Assembly: GCA_001586965.3 (NCBI GenBank)
Contig: LUCW03000156.1
Coordinates: 1-40,000, forward strand
Length of the DNA: 40,000 nt
Direction of reading: 5' to 3'
Source: Sphaeroforma sirkka
Taxonomy: Eukaryota; Opisthokonta; Ichthyosporea; Ichthyophonida
Below, piece after piece: positions 10,005-20,795 of the stretch. Each line of letters opens with the position of its first letter. Position 1 is the stretch's first letter. The translations under genes were made by a program, and so were the position numbers. The notes below the pieces were generated by a model. The model did no database searches. It was not told the DNA's origin and saw only the letters and a list, made by a program, of their open reading frames with translations.

Positions 10005-10665
10005 GTGATCCATGGGAGGGGAGGCGTTGGTCCGGAGGCGGCGGCATTGCTGGCATTTGTTGGGGCCCATGGATTTGATTCGTGGGAAAAATCTGGAGAT
10101 CGAGTCCAAAGGTGTGGGGTGTGGTCACCACAGATACCGTAGTCCGTCAGCTTATAAGTTTGAGAGAGGCGGGGGGGTGGTAGGTCGATGATACGCATGT
10201 TCTGTACCAGTTGAGCCGCCAGCATATAGGTAGTCTTACGCAGAGTAGTCTCAATCGTTTTCATACGTAGTCCGTGGTTTGTAGATGCGTGGCCATACTT
10301 CCGAGCTTTGAAGTTGAAATCTCCCCACACGACATCTGGTTGGAAACCGCCAATCTCGGGGGGATCCATGTATCGCCTGACGTCTTCTTCAGTAAGTGAT
10401 TTGAGTGGAGAGTAGAACACGGCCATATGAACGCCAAAGCACACAAAGAACACCGCGTACGGTGAAGAGTGTACAAGTTGAAAATTCGATGGGTGGTGTT
10501 TGGAAAAGATACCAATACCACAGTGTGAAGGGTGTAAGATATTATGCCGTGTAGTGTGATGTAGTATATGATACCGTGTGTTCGAGCGTATATGATTAAG
10601 AAATGTGGTGTTATGCCAGGTTTCAACCACACACAACATCAACCTGACTTAAAATCGATATAACG
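10005..10665 (-). pseudogene. LINE ORF2, 5' part: AP-type endonuclease
   Basis: The minus strand encodes an exonuclease-endonuclease-phosphatase domain of the kind that nicks target DNA in non-LTR retrotransposons. VVETWHN holds the first catalytic glutamate, GIGIFSKHHPSNFQLVH the second strand, and VVWGDFN the GDFN motif. It is followed by MRIIDLPPPRLSQTYKL. The expected first strand (LNVISILSQVD) is readable just upstream near 10645-10675 but in another frame, so a frameshift lies near 10640. The frame leaves LINE sequence near 10005, where it abuts a family-B gag fossil. The RT half of a LINE lies on the other strand from 13.16 kb. The start cannot be fixed; the apparent start codon at 10642 is TTG. 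Confidence 0.8.
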
Positions 10666-10741
10666 TTCAAACACTTATCTGTATGTGCTGCGTTGTCCTT
10701 GTTGAGTCCTTGTGGGTTGAAGAGCGTCATCCTCATTGGTC

Positions 10742-12020
10742 CTAACATTGTTCATCATCGGTCAATACTACTGGGCTTTCTTCTTTAACGATGTCAGCCA
10801 TTTCTATATCATTGCCTGTCGTCGAAGAGTCTGTCGTGGAAAGCTGAGGCTGCGTATTGCTATCCATCGTGTCGGACGATTGTGTCGGGGAGACCGTTGG
10901 TATATGAAGTCGTCCGGGTTTCGCACGCGCTGATTCTTTAGCGTTTGCTGGGATTCGCGGGTTAGGTGAGAAGAGGTTTGCATCATGCTTTGCTTGGTAA
11001 GTCTTCTGGAGACGATCCGCGGTAGATTGGAGGATGTCTGCGTTAGTGGAGTTGACAAGTGGGCTCAGTAGTGCATCCATGCTGCGGGCAAGAATTTTTG
11101 GCGCTCGTTCATGTGTGCAGCGGGCCTCCCGCTTGGTGCGGAGATAGTGAATTAAAGCTGCTTTCGTAGCGTCGGGATGTTGTTGGGAGCGGAGGTCGAT
11201 GTTTTCATCAGGCTGCCATTTCCACGTAAGTGCTGCATGTCGTTTCACCTGGGCGACAGCGTCGCTAGGAACACGAAGGCGGATGAAACTGGTGGAGCTT
11301 CCGCGGCGATTTGGCTGAGATACCGATTTGGACGGAAGATACCAGAGAAAGTGGTGGCGATTGAGGACTGGTTGGGCATACCAGTATTTTTCAAATACTG
11401 ATTGGGATGGAGACTTGCCGTTAGGGAAAATTACTCGGAAGGAGAGCCATACCGGAGTTATGTCATCCATTTCATGAAGAGTTTTGTCCGGCATCGGGCG
11501 GCCCATCACTTTCGTCAAAAGGTGTTCGGGTACTGGCGGCTGCGGTTGGGACTGAGAAGCTGGTAGGGTCGGGCGTTGTTTAGGGCTCGGTTTTGCAGGT
11601 TTGTCCACTTTTGAGCGGTAGCTGGGAGGCTCACTGCTGCTATTGGGCGCCTGTGACCGCGGTCTTTTTGCAGGCGGAGCAGGCGTGCTTGTGGAGCCAA
11701 ATCGGAAAGTGTCGGGTGTGTCTTTATCTATAGGTGCACGGGTTTGGGATTTAAGGTCCCGGAGTTCGGATTCAAGGTTGGTTGCTTTTGCACAGAGGTT
11801 AGTGAGCATTTGGTGTATGGAAAGACTCCTTGGAGATGGGCCCATCATTGTTCGGGGTTGTTAGAGCCGGTCCCAAAAATTGATTGAGATTGGCCTGTAG
11901 AGTACTGGCCTGGGCAGAGAGGTTTGTGATCGATTTTTGTATGTCCAATGTCCATTGGTCATTGGGTAAGGAGTCGTTGAGGACGAACGTCTCAATTAGG
12001 GATTCGGCCTGGCCTGACAT
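10742..12020 (-). pseudogene. LINE ORF1 (nucleic-acid-binding protein, probably frameshifted)
   Basis: Upstream of the endonuclease on the same strand are two overlapping open frames. The first runs from ATG at 12020 (MSGQAESLIETFVLNDSLPN, helical; 73 codons) to 11799. The second runs from 11848 to 10742 (368 codons) with a helical, coiled-coil-like start (LTNLCAKATNLESELRDLKS). It continues into a Pro/Ser/Lys-rich linker and a basic domain (FIRLRVPSDAVAQVKRHAAL). Position and character fit LINE ORF1, which coats the element's RNA. Either one frameshift near 11.82 kb splits a single ORF1 or these are two overlapping frames; I favour a frameshift. No zinc knuckle is seen. The gap to ORF2 is about 100 bases. 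Confidence 0.6.
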
Positions 12021-12241
12021 TTTTCGCGGATGTGGGACTGTGGGTCCCCAGACTCCCTACTGGATTTTTATATATAAAATTGATTGAAAATCCAAATTTC
12101 AAGTCAACGTTTTGGTGGGGTCTGTAGGTTTTTTGAAAGTGGCATTCAGTTCTACGCTGGTGACCTACTGGTCACCGAGATTTACGTTTCGAAGACGAAT
12201 ATTTGAATCAAAGGTCCGTCGTGAAAAATAAATATGGGGAA
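12021..12241 (-). other. Probable LINE 5' untranslated region
   Basis: Non-coding sequence between the start of LINE ORF1 (minus strand) and the edge of a family-B LTR fragment at 12242. It does not match the missing first part of that LTR and is best read as the LINE 5' leader. The exact LINE end is unclear. Confidence 0.4.
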
Positions 12242-12695
12242 GCCTGAGTATTTGGTATGACTCATTTACTTGGGCCTATTTGAGACGATAGTAGATGTAG
12301 GATATTATAAACTAAATTTTATAATCTCTGAACTACTACTTACAGGTTTTGGTCTTCCCGCCAATCTCCAAAATCCAACAAGTCTTTTTCTTTTTTTAAC
12401 TTTTCTTCAGATGGAACTTTATTTATATTAGCCTATGTATTAACATGACTTACGTTCTTATGTCTATTTACAAATTAGGCATGTGGTCATGAACACTTAG
12501 TACTTCTAGTAAAAATTGTTTAATAAAGAACAGCTAGAGGTACGTCCTGTGTGATCGAGGATATTAAGGCTCTTACCAAGAAACAGTCCCGATCATTCTT
12601 GCACAAGCTACCACTGCTAAATTCTAACTGACTTAAATTGTATTTTAGTTTATATAACAATGTTTAAAACATAGAAATATCCATCGAAGTTTACA
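12242..12695 (+). repeat. Family-B LTR, older partial copy (fossil)
   Basis: From CCTGAGTATTTGGTATGACT to the LTR end CGAAGTTTACA this matches the 3' three-quarters of the family-B LTRs at 22-35 kb, with roughly one difference per 10-15 bases by eye. The first 130-150 bp of the LTR are absent. It is followed by the family-B leader and gag start on the same strand, so it is a 5' LTR. Its divergence marks a much older insertion than the 27-35 kb copy. Confidence 0.9.
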
Positions 12696-13160
12696 TATTT
12701 TTCAGTTATTTAGTAGTTACCGTAGTATATTGCTTCTAGGCTGTCTAATAATTGCTTACTATCCAGCGACAGGACTGTAAGTATTCTATACTATCTCATA
12801 GTGGCTATACTACCCTAAAGTACGCTACATGCTAGTTACTACACCTCGACCTTATTAATTTTTCTGTTCTTGAGCTATTACTATGGCTAAAGGAAATTTT
12901 AAAGGCAAGGGAGTAGCCAGCTCTAAGCCTGCTAAGCCTGTTGAAGTTCCTGAGGTTGCTGCGGACGCTGGTCCGTCTGGTACTGAGGCTGCCGTTGAAG
13001 CTGTAGAGGACGCCGTTTTTGAGCTTGGTTCCAATGAAACATCTGAGGATGACTCGTCGGACCCTAAAGCCTTGGAAGAGGGGGTCTCAACTGCAGCGGA
13101 AAGGCTCGCCAGCGTCCGTGTGTCTCCTAGTAGTGCAGCCCAAGGCATCCCTACACAACA
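12696..13160 (+). pseudogene. Family-B leader and gag start (fossil fragment)
   Basis: The leader begins TATTTTTCAGTTATTTAGTA immediately after the LTR, as in the copy at 34.38 kb. ATG at 12883 opens MAKGNFKGKGVASSKPAKPV, which matches the start of gag in the full element (ATG at 34304, MAKGTSKGKGAASSKPAKPA). The acidic stretch SEDDSSDPKALEEGVST and AERLASVRVSP follow. After about 13160 the sequence is LINE. The ATG is conserved in two copies, which supports it as the native gag start. Confidence 0.85.
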
Positions 13161-15745
13161 AATCCCGCGCGCGACTATTCCAAGCCAAAATCCGGGCGCA
13201 TCAGAACTTACTACGGTCGTGTCTCACTTTACATGGACCAGCGGAAGGGCTGCTACGGATCCTCGACCGCATCTGGCGCTATGCCACTAACCTATAAATA
13301 TTTGGAGGGTTCTATTATGACTTAAACAGACCCTGGGTTCAGCGGCTGCCAAACCACTCGTTCCGCCCACGTCTGACCGCCCAAAGCAATGCTCAAATGT
13401 TCAAAGATATTGCGTACCAACGACGGTCTCCGCGCCAACCCTGCATACCGGGTACCGATGATACAGGCACTACCCTCGCTGGCTACTTTGAGGCCCTATT
13501 CAACTCTACAAACCCGTACGTGGTTCCACCGGATACTGAACCCTCTCTTGATGTCACTTCCACCATACGCCCCGACGATGTAATGGAGGCAATACTACGC
13601 TATCCCAATAAGTGACCTGGCCCCGACGGAATCTACATCCTTCTCCTGAAGGCTGCAGTGGAGCGCTCTACCGAACGCCGGACATTAGGACGCCCCGACA
13701 CCAATAGCCCACTGATTAGACTCCTTGTCGAAGCATTCACTGAGCTACTGAAGGCGGGTACGTTCCCTGCAGCCCTGAACTGCAACCTCCTGACAGCACA
13801 CCCAAAGAAAGCCGATGCAGATATCACCTCCCCCGCCGACTTCCGCCCCATCACGCTTACGCAAATAGTCAGACGCATCTTTGAAAAGTACTTTCTTAAT
13901 CTGATTACGAGCCACCCCGGCTCTGCTACCCATGCTACCCAAGCTGGCTTCAAATCACGGTACTCCTGTCATACCCAAGCACTTGCCGCCATGGAATCTG
14001 AGACACAGCTGTCTGGACATAACCAAGGTATACGACAAGGTCGCTCTCCCACGCCTATGGGTACTTCTGCGCCACGCTGGAATGCCCGAAAACTGGATCA
14101 ACTGCCTCTGTTTGGGAGGGTCCCTACCCGAGTGACATACCGCGGCACGCTCTCGTCTCTATTCCATAGAATGAATGGCATCCTGCAAGGCTCAATCGTC
14201 GGCCCCTAGCTCTTTGTTATTTCCATGGATTCCTTAGCTGTCACGCTAGCACAATTTTGACCCAAGCTCCTCCGCTCTTATTTATTTGTTAATGACACAC
14301 GGTTCCAAGCCCCTCGATCGGGTTTGCTCCAGCCCTTCTTAGATGACATTGATGCGTGGGGACGCAAATCTGGCCTCGAACAAGGTGTCATGAAACCCCG
14401 AGTACGATCTACCGACTTGCGACACGCGGCGTCAACCCTCCGTATAAATGATGAGCTTCTCACGCCAACGCTTGCAAACGCACCTTGGAACACACGTTAG
14501 CTCCCCCTGAAGATGGCGCCCACACTTGCTGAACCGAAACACTCCAAATGTCTGGGGTTCCCACTCTCTCACGGAGTACCAGTAATCAACCTCGCCAGGC
14601 ATATGGAATCCCTGGTTGCAGCATTGTCACTGGATATCGCCTCTTTCCGCGCTTATGGCTTCCATGGCTTCAGCTGGCAACACCCCCGCAACCGACTGGT
14701 GATGTTCAGAACATTCATCATATCAACGGCTACATATAGGCTGAACATTATTGCCCGGGCTCCGCCTATATGGAAGGATGCGTTGGACCCCCTGTTCGAG
14801 CGCTTTAACTCAGCACTCATCCAAGCAGCAGCCATCATCACGGGCACTAAATACCCTCGGTTTCCTCGCGCGACCATTCGCGGACTACCTCGGAGGTTGC
14901 CTGGGAATACAACTTGACTCAATGGCCAGCACAAATCCACTCACCCCTCTGACGCAACCCGCCTGGGCCCACGACAAACCATCACTGCGCTTCCCGTACA
15001 GTATCTATGCTCACCTGAAAACTGTACACAAAACCGCGGGCGGGCGTACACCCCACCATGTAGCCCTCCGCCAACGCTAGGACGACATCAGGAATAACTC
15101 AACAAAACGTTGGTCCAACAAAGAGATTGCGGCAATGGCCCGGCGCCAATACTACTACCAACTGGTTATGGGTAAACCGCCAACCTCAAACCGAGACACA
15201 GCCAGACACGACAGCTTCAATCGCTGCTTCGAGTCTACACCAATCCGACTCTGTGCTATGATTGTAACGAATACGTACATGTTCACATTGCTCGACTACC
15301 GCACTGACGGCTGTCTCTGCCCTGTCTGCCCCGGTAGCCACAAGTTCACTACCAGTCACTTTACCTGCATCCAACAACTGATTCGACGCATCCTGGAAGG
15401 TACAAAACTGCCGCCCATTGGCCCTGACCTCTTTCAGCAATTACAGGAGTGCCACGGTTTCCACGGTATCTGGACCCTCCACGAACACCTTGGATCCTTT
15501 CTCCAGCATGTTGAAGAACCACCGTACCCTCACCTGTCCCTGACACATCAACAGATGTTCCCCATACCCCGGCTAATTACGCTGTTGAAGTAATACTTCC
15601 AAATTTCGGTTTAAACCAAATCATCGCGCTTGTTGGTTCCGCCTATGATACTTCCGATCCATGCCAGTCAACACATACCGAATTCATCCATGGTCTGGTG
15701 CGGCATTGGCTTACCCCCCATCCTCGCTCTTCGACCGGATTATGA
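13160..15745 (+). pseudogene. LINE ORF2, 3' part: reverse transcriptase and C-terminal zinc motif
   Basis: The plus strand encodes a non-LTR RT. NK-PGPDGIYILLLKAAVE carries the N-terminal block, followed by DFRPITLTQIVRRIFEKYF, HATQAGFKSRYSCHTQALAA and NGILQGSIVGP, which is the usual G-x-x-Q-G-x-x-x-x-P turn. A Leu-Phe-Val-Asn-Asp segment at the Y/F-x-D-D position (near 14285) and a thumb-like region follow (KCLGFPLSHGV, 14548). Near 15320 is CPVCPGSHKFTTSHFTC, a Cys/His motif of the kind found at LINE C-termini. The last frame appears to end ...LTPHPRSSTGL with TGA near 15745. Several stops and frameshifts are present (for example an in-frame stop near 13613 and frame changes near 14010, 14210 and 14915), so it is dead. 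No RNase H domain is visible. The endonuclease half is on the opposite strand at 10.0-10.66 kb. Confidence 0.85.
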
Positions 15746-16254
15746 CGGATAATCTGGTCCTTCTCGGTATTTCATACTCTGCACTAACCCATTCCGCGGC
15801 ACTACACGGCGCAGACCCGATCCGTACCACAGAGGTGGTACTCTACTTGTTATGTCAGCAAGCGAATATATGGTACATTCGATAGGGATAATATTATTTA
15901 TTTCAAAAATGATAAGTATGTATGTTACAATATATGGACATATGGTATGGCTCTAATAGTCGCTGTAGTGGTTCAGGAAAGATTGATGAGAAGAAGTGGT
16001 CAGTAAATTCCTGTTTGAAGCTTTAGCCAAGTGAGTTGACAATGGAAGATATGCGCTAAGTCAATTCGGGCCGGTGTTGACAAAACACTGTTACTATCGA
16101 ATGTTCCATATATTCGCTTGCTGACCTACTAAGTAGAGTATCCACCTCTGTGGTACGGATCGGGTCTGCGCCGTGTAGTGCCGCGGAATGGGTTAGTGCA
16201 GAGTATAAAATACCGAGAAGGACCAGGTTATCCGTCATAATCCGGTCGAGGAGC
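15726..16254. repeat. Large hairpin: 160-bp inverted repeat around a 208-bp spacer
   Basis: Arm 1 (15726-15885) and arm 2 (16094-16254, reverse complement) share about 160 bp with only a handful of differences. Both begin GCTC(T/C)TCGACCGGATTATGA and both end ACATTCGATAG. Arm 1 starts inside the last codons of the LINE ORF2 frame (RSSTGL, stop). Arm 2 starts inside the last codons of the family-C gag, which also reads RSSTGL, stop. The spacer is a 205-bp repeat that recurs at 37.7 kb. No transposase or clear target duplication is seen. Confidence 0.85.
15882..16086 (+). repeat. 205-bp dispersed repeat R, copy 1
   Basis: Starts ATAGGGATAATATTATTTAT and ends GGTGTTGACAAAAC. The reverse complement of 37671-37875 matches it along the full 205 bp with scattered substitutions. 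It may be LINE 3' untranslated sequence, since it follows the LINE coding end and arm 1, or an independent short repeat. Confidence 0.8.
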
Positions 16255-18592
16255 GCTGCTGCTGCTGTTGGTGACTTGCGCCACCTCCGGTCTGTTGACC
16301 TCCGCCGCTACCGCCGGATGGGTGACCTCTGCCACCTGCTACGCTACCGGAGCTATGTCCCTGTCCAACCTTAAGGTTGTTTCTTGGACCTCCGTTACCG
16401 GAGTCTTTTGTGGTACTCGTCTTGGCATCCTTCCTTGGTTGCACAAAACGAGTTTGTGTCCACTCTTCTTCGGTGAAAGCCTGCACAAACTGTTCCCAGG
16501 TGAAGTCCGTAAGGTCTGATAAGAACTTGTCTATGTGGTTGTTCATCCACTTGAACCCTTCAGCTCTACAGCCAGGGCTCATGGCGTTGGTGAGAAAATG
16601 CATAAGCATGATCTCCACAGCCTCGCTATGTCCAATCGCCCATTTTTCCTTACGGAGCTTGCGCAGTCGTTGTCATAGTCGAGCACCCATGTTTTCACAG
16701 ACACATAGAGCTCTCTAGTGTTAAGCATATCAGCCAGTAATGGCAAACGCTTGTCGTTACAGACTAACTTACTTCAGGAAAACAAAGAACTGTTCAACAG
16801 TCTCTGCTGCTTCCAACTTTTGCTTCGCGCCTCTCACCACAATCTCTTCGTCACTACCAGGAGTTAGAGCATGGGTTAGTGCTGAATAGTACTCCTTAAG
16901 GGGTACTCCTTGGGTATGCTACTCATCTTTCATCATTGCAAGTGAGTGTGACGTCTTGAAGAGATCAGAAAAGTCAGCCCAGTTGGCCTTCTCTGAGGTT
17001 CTAAGCTTACTTAGAGCACTCTCTCTGTCCTTCACGTCTTTCATCCATTGATCTCCACGTACGTGGGACTCATCGGATTTATTGCTGTGTGCAGTATCCA
17101 ACGTTAACACTGGTTTGTACAATGCAACCATGTTATTATAATGCATCGCGTGGCCGAGATGTCTAGTTCTCTCACACGCATCACGAAGGGCTGAGTAGTA
17201 TCTTAGACATTCTCTGTCAAATTTTGAGCATGTCGGATCAAATTGCTCTTGGTTATCCGGAATGCTATTAATAATGTCTTGGACATATTCACTCATTGTA
17301 GTCGTTACCGACTCAACACTGCTACCTGATGTATGTGTTGTGGTTGTCCTTGTTGGACGATGTGGGGTACGACTTGCATCGCCTCCATCTCTTGTTTCTT
17401 GCGTATGTTGGATTGTTGACTTGTGCATTGCGCGTGCAAGATCGCTATCATAACGCTCTTCTGAGGTCTGTCTCTTACGAGATCTGTCTGATCGCAAGTG
17501 TTGACGCTTGCGTTCTGGTGATCTATTAAGATCTTGGTATGATGTAGTACGTTTAAACGGTAATCTACCATGTCGTGTTTTCTCTGCGTACGTAGAGATA
17601 TACTCCTGCGTGGAGATTCTTCTAGCCTGCTGGTTAGACTGTTCCTTTTGGATATGTGCCAGTCCAGGTTTTGGTAGTGAACCTGACTGGGTCGGCACAT
17701 AAGATTTAACCCCAGGCATCACAGGGATACGTGTGCCAGATGGCAAGATCGGTTGCTGTACAGCTTTCCGAAAGTCTGGTTTACCAGCTGGTAAACGTTG
17801 CACAAATCCTAATGGATGTTGCTTTGGCAAGAAGCAAGGATCTGACTTTCGCTCCTCGCGTTTTCTTGCATCTACCTTTACAGGTGCTGATGTTGTAGCT
17901 GGAACTGATGCGCTGCGCTCACGTTGACGGTAACGTCGTGAATTTCCCATGCCATGGCCATCGTCTCGTCGTCTGACGAAATATTGAGGTCTATCCGACG
18001 ACGCTGGTGGTCTTCCTCCTGTGCCTCTGTGTAAGGCATACGGCTCCTCTACAGTTGACTTTGAAGTTGTGTGAGACTTGCTGGTAACAGTAGTTTCAAC
18101 AGCCTTCTCTTTACCTTTTGATGGTAAAGGATCTCGATCTAAATCGATTAAATCAGTCACTTTACGTGGCTTTTCATCTACTTCCATATGAGTTGATGGT
18201 TCAACTGTTGCAGTTGCTAAGGCCTGGCTCTGTACAGAATCTTTGACTTTTGACGTCTTGACAGTTTCCTTCCTGCCTGGCTTATCAACTGCTGTTGATG
18301 GTCCTACGACATCTTCGTCCATTGGCTTATTTTCCGACACATGATGTGATGATGCCGGAGAGTGCATCAGTTCCAATTCTCTGGCAGCCTTGACTATTGC
18401 CAGGGCACTCACCAAAGTCCCTTCTTCATCTCTTAAGAGTTGCTCTCGACCTCGAACCATATCCAGTCTCTTCTGGTATGATTCGACAGTCTGTTCTGCA
18501 ACAGTCTGTCTAGGTCGAGTTACTGGATCCACCCAGTGGACCGTTGGTTCTCTTGGAACCTTTTTCTTGCCTTTACCTTTTTTAGGAAGCAT
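16235..18592 (-). pseudogene. Gag of a third LTR-type element, family C (fossil)
   Basis: The main open frame runs from ATG at 18592 (MLPKKGKGKKKVPREPTVHW) for 557 codons. It has a long Lys/Arg/Ser/Thr/Pro-rich disordered half (with SPERKRQHLRSDRSRKRQ), then a helical region (SEYVQDIINSIPDNQEQFDP...). Further homologous coding sequence reaches FKWMNNHIDKFLSDLTDFTW-EQFVQAF near 16.5 kb and a Gly/Gln-rich tail. The last part parallels family-B gag, where VNDDIIAYGDLRSMPWSVFEKIV has the same spacing of Asn, Ile, Trp and Phe. This supports a capsid-like domain. No protease, RT or integrase of this family is present. It is a fossil with a few breaks. A host gene is possible but less likely. Confidence 0.55.
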
Positions 18593-19489
18593 TTATCAGG
18601 ATTTAAATTTTTCAATAAGTTTAAGCTTCTGTATGCTTGTAAAAGCTGTCTACGTAAGTAGAATAACAAAAAATTGATCTCACACTTAAGTATTTTTTTT
18701 AATCGATTCAATTGAATCTTACGTGTATGCACACGTATAACCAGTCACCGTTATTAACTTAAAAATATGTAAACCGATGTAGTACTTTACTACAGTTGTC
18801 GATGTCTAGTAATAAGTATGCTATGTATTTTAATATATATCAAAGTGCGCTTGTAAACAGAATAAGTAAGTTAAGTTACAACTCAGGTCTTAATAGTTTT
18901 AAAGCTACTAGTCAAAAAGTGAGGCTAGACTGGTAGGCACCCTCGTCTATCATGCCTTCGCTTCTCGGACCGTCATCGGTTTCATTTATTTAGAGTTTCG
19001 CCTAGATATTAATATCGGTCACCCCGTTTGACGGTTGTGTTGGCTATGCACTATTGCGCTTTGCCAGTCGCTTCCAATGAAACGGATTTTAACCTTTTAA
19101 GGAAAGTACACATTGTGTCAAGGGTTCCGGCTTAATTGGCCACTTAAGAAAAAAAGAAAAAGAAAAATATATATGTTCCGTCCTGTAATAGCCGGGCCTC
19201 CACATTAGACTCTTATGTTAATAAACGTACTCTTAAGCAGTACGTAAATAATAAACGTACTATTAAAAGCACGTGTATTAAATGGTTTTTAACGGTTCTA
19301 TTTACGTTTTTACAAATCAGATATTTTGGCCCCGACCCGTTAAAGGGACTGTGAACAAGGCCAAAGAGTATATTTGGAGTAGGTCTGTCAAGAGACCTAG
19401 ATAAACACTCCAAAATATACATCTGAATACTTCGGTAGCGAGATGACTCAACCGAACATAGGTTTCTAGAGACCCTTACTGGTTACCGA
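18593..19489. other. Gene-free AT-rich stretch upstream of family-C gag
   Basis: No coding signal. It lies where the leader and 5' LTR of family C would be, but with one end only an LTR cannot be proved. A short direct repeat, AATAAACGTACT, occurs at 19220 and 19250. There is a purine-rich A/G run at 19147-19168. Confidence 0.4.
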
Positions 19490-19601
19490 TATGACTCATC
19501 TACTTGGACCTATTTGAGACACTAGTAGATGTAGGATATTATAAACTAAATTTTATAATCTCCGAACTACTACTTATAGATTTTGGTCCTCCCGCCAATC
19601 T
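19490..19601 (+). repeat. Family-B LTR fragment (fossil)
   Basis: TATGACTCATCTACTTGGAC through CCTCCCGCCAATCT matches the middle 112 bp of the family-B LTR with very few differences, including the TTTGAGAC variant seen in the full element. It is cut on both sides: unrelated sequence to the left and minus-strand family-B pol to the right. Confidence 0.9.
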
Positions 19602-20795
19602 GTATGGTTTCTTTCAGCGCCAGGTGATCAAGCCCTGCACGAATAGCCATTTTATAAGTATGCTCATATGCTCGATGCGTTAAATTATGTATAATTTTAA
19701 CTCTACTTTCGAGCTCCTCTAAGTCAGTCAGATTCTGCGTAACGCTGGCTGGATGAACCATAGTCCTGTTGGAAAGGGCAACCTCAGTATCAGGAGGGGT
19801 AGACTCCTGAGATACATAATTGACAACATTAGATTGTTGAAGTATCTTCTTCAGTTGTTTCGCAACTCCTGGCTGTTCTTTAAGCAGCGCTTTAAGTAGT
19901 TGAATGCGAGCTTCAGATTCTCTTAGAGTTTTGAGTCTTTGATCCATGGCCTTAGCTAGTTCCATGTTTTTACGATCTAATGCCGTTTCAATCGGCATTA
20001 CCTCGACTGCAATCTTGTTGGGTGCATGTGTTGTACGAGTCTTGAGCTTTTGTTCAAACTCTTTAGACTCCTCTAGTTTAGCTAAGAATTCGGTTGAGGG
20101 TTTCCACTTAGTGGTACCTGCAGGACCGATGCGACAAACAATGGTGTGTTTCCAAGGTGTCTTCTTATTAGAATAGGATCCCTGATACAAGAACGTGTCG
20201 GTTTCACGGTCGACATAAATAGGTTTGTCTTGAATCATATTAATTAACTCACGTATCCATGGGTCGGAGTTACGTAAGGGACAACACAGCGTAATGGTAG
20301 ATTTAGTAATATTAACATAATTTAACAACTGTGCGATAAGTTGACAAGGTGGGTTAGCCCACGCATTATGCTTTGATAAGTCAAGCTGAAATGCATCACC
20401 TTTAGGATGAGTCAACGACCTATATTCAGAAACCTGTTTGTTATGTTCTGCGGCGAACATATCAACAGTAAATGGACCCCATCGTGATTGAGCGAGGTTA
20501 AACCATTTCCTATTTAGCATCCAATCAGTTGCTAATAACTCCTTGACTGTTTTCTAGTAGTCGGGCACAAGTCGAGAGAGCATGTCAGGAAGATGGTTAT
20601 GTATTCCTGGTATGTGTGTTATATTAAAAAGAGAACTTGGCAATAATGTCATGCCAGCGGCTCACCAACTGTGAATCAGGGTTCATATCTTTTAAGTATG
20701 TTAAAGGCTTTTGATCACAGGCGACAGTAAAGTAACTTCCATAAAGGTAGTCTTTAAACTGTCTTAGCGCAGTAACTATAGCAAGGAGCTCTATA
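19602..20795 (-). pseudogene. Family-B pol segment: RNase H end, Dam-like domain, integrase start (fossil)
   Basis: On the minus strand this reads the end of RNase H (ALRQFKDYLYGSYFTVACDQ) and the Dam-like domain (RWGPFTVDMFAAEHNKQVSE, HNAWANPPCQLIAQLLNYV). A Lys/Glu-rich linker and the beginning of the integrase N-terminal region (HNLTHRAYEHTYKMAIRAG) follow. It is very close to 29.45-30.62 kb of the full element. Its left end (19604-19654) and the sequence to its right (20790-20840, plus strand) are inverted copies of the same 50 bp of integrase. The segment therefore lies back to back with the plus-strand integrase. Confidence 0.9.

Noticed and set aside
10005-15745. LINE strand switch as a twin-priming product
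   Set aside because: The geometry fits, but a foreign LTR and gag start lie between the two halves and switch strand at the same points. An inversion is simpler.
15726-16254. A MITE or foldback DNA transposon
   Set aside because: No target duplication was found, and the arms' outer edges lie inside coding ends of two different elements.
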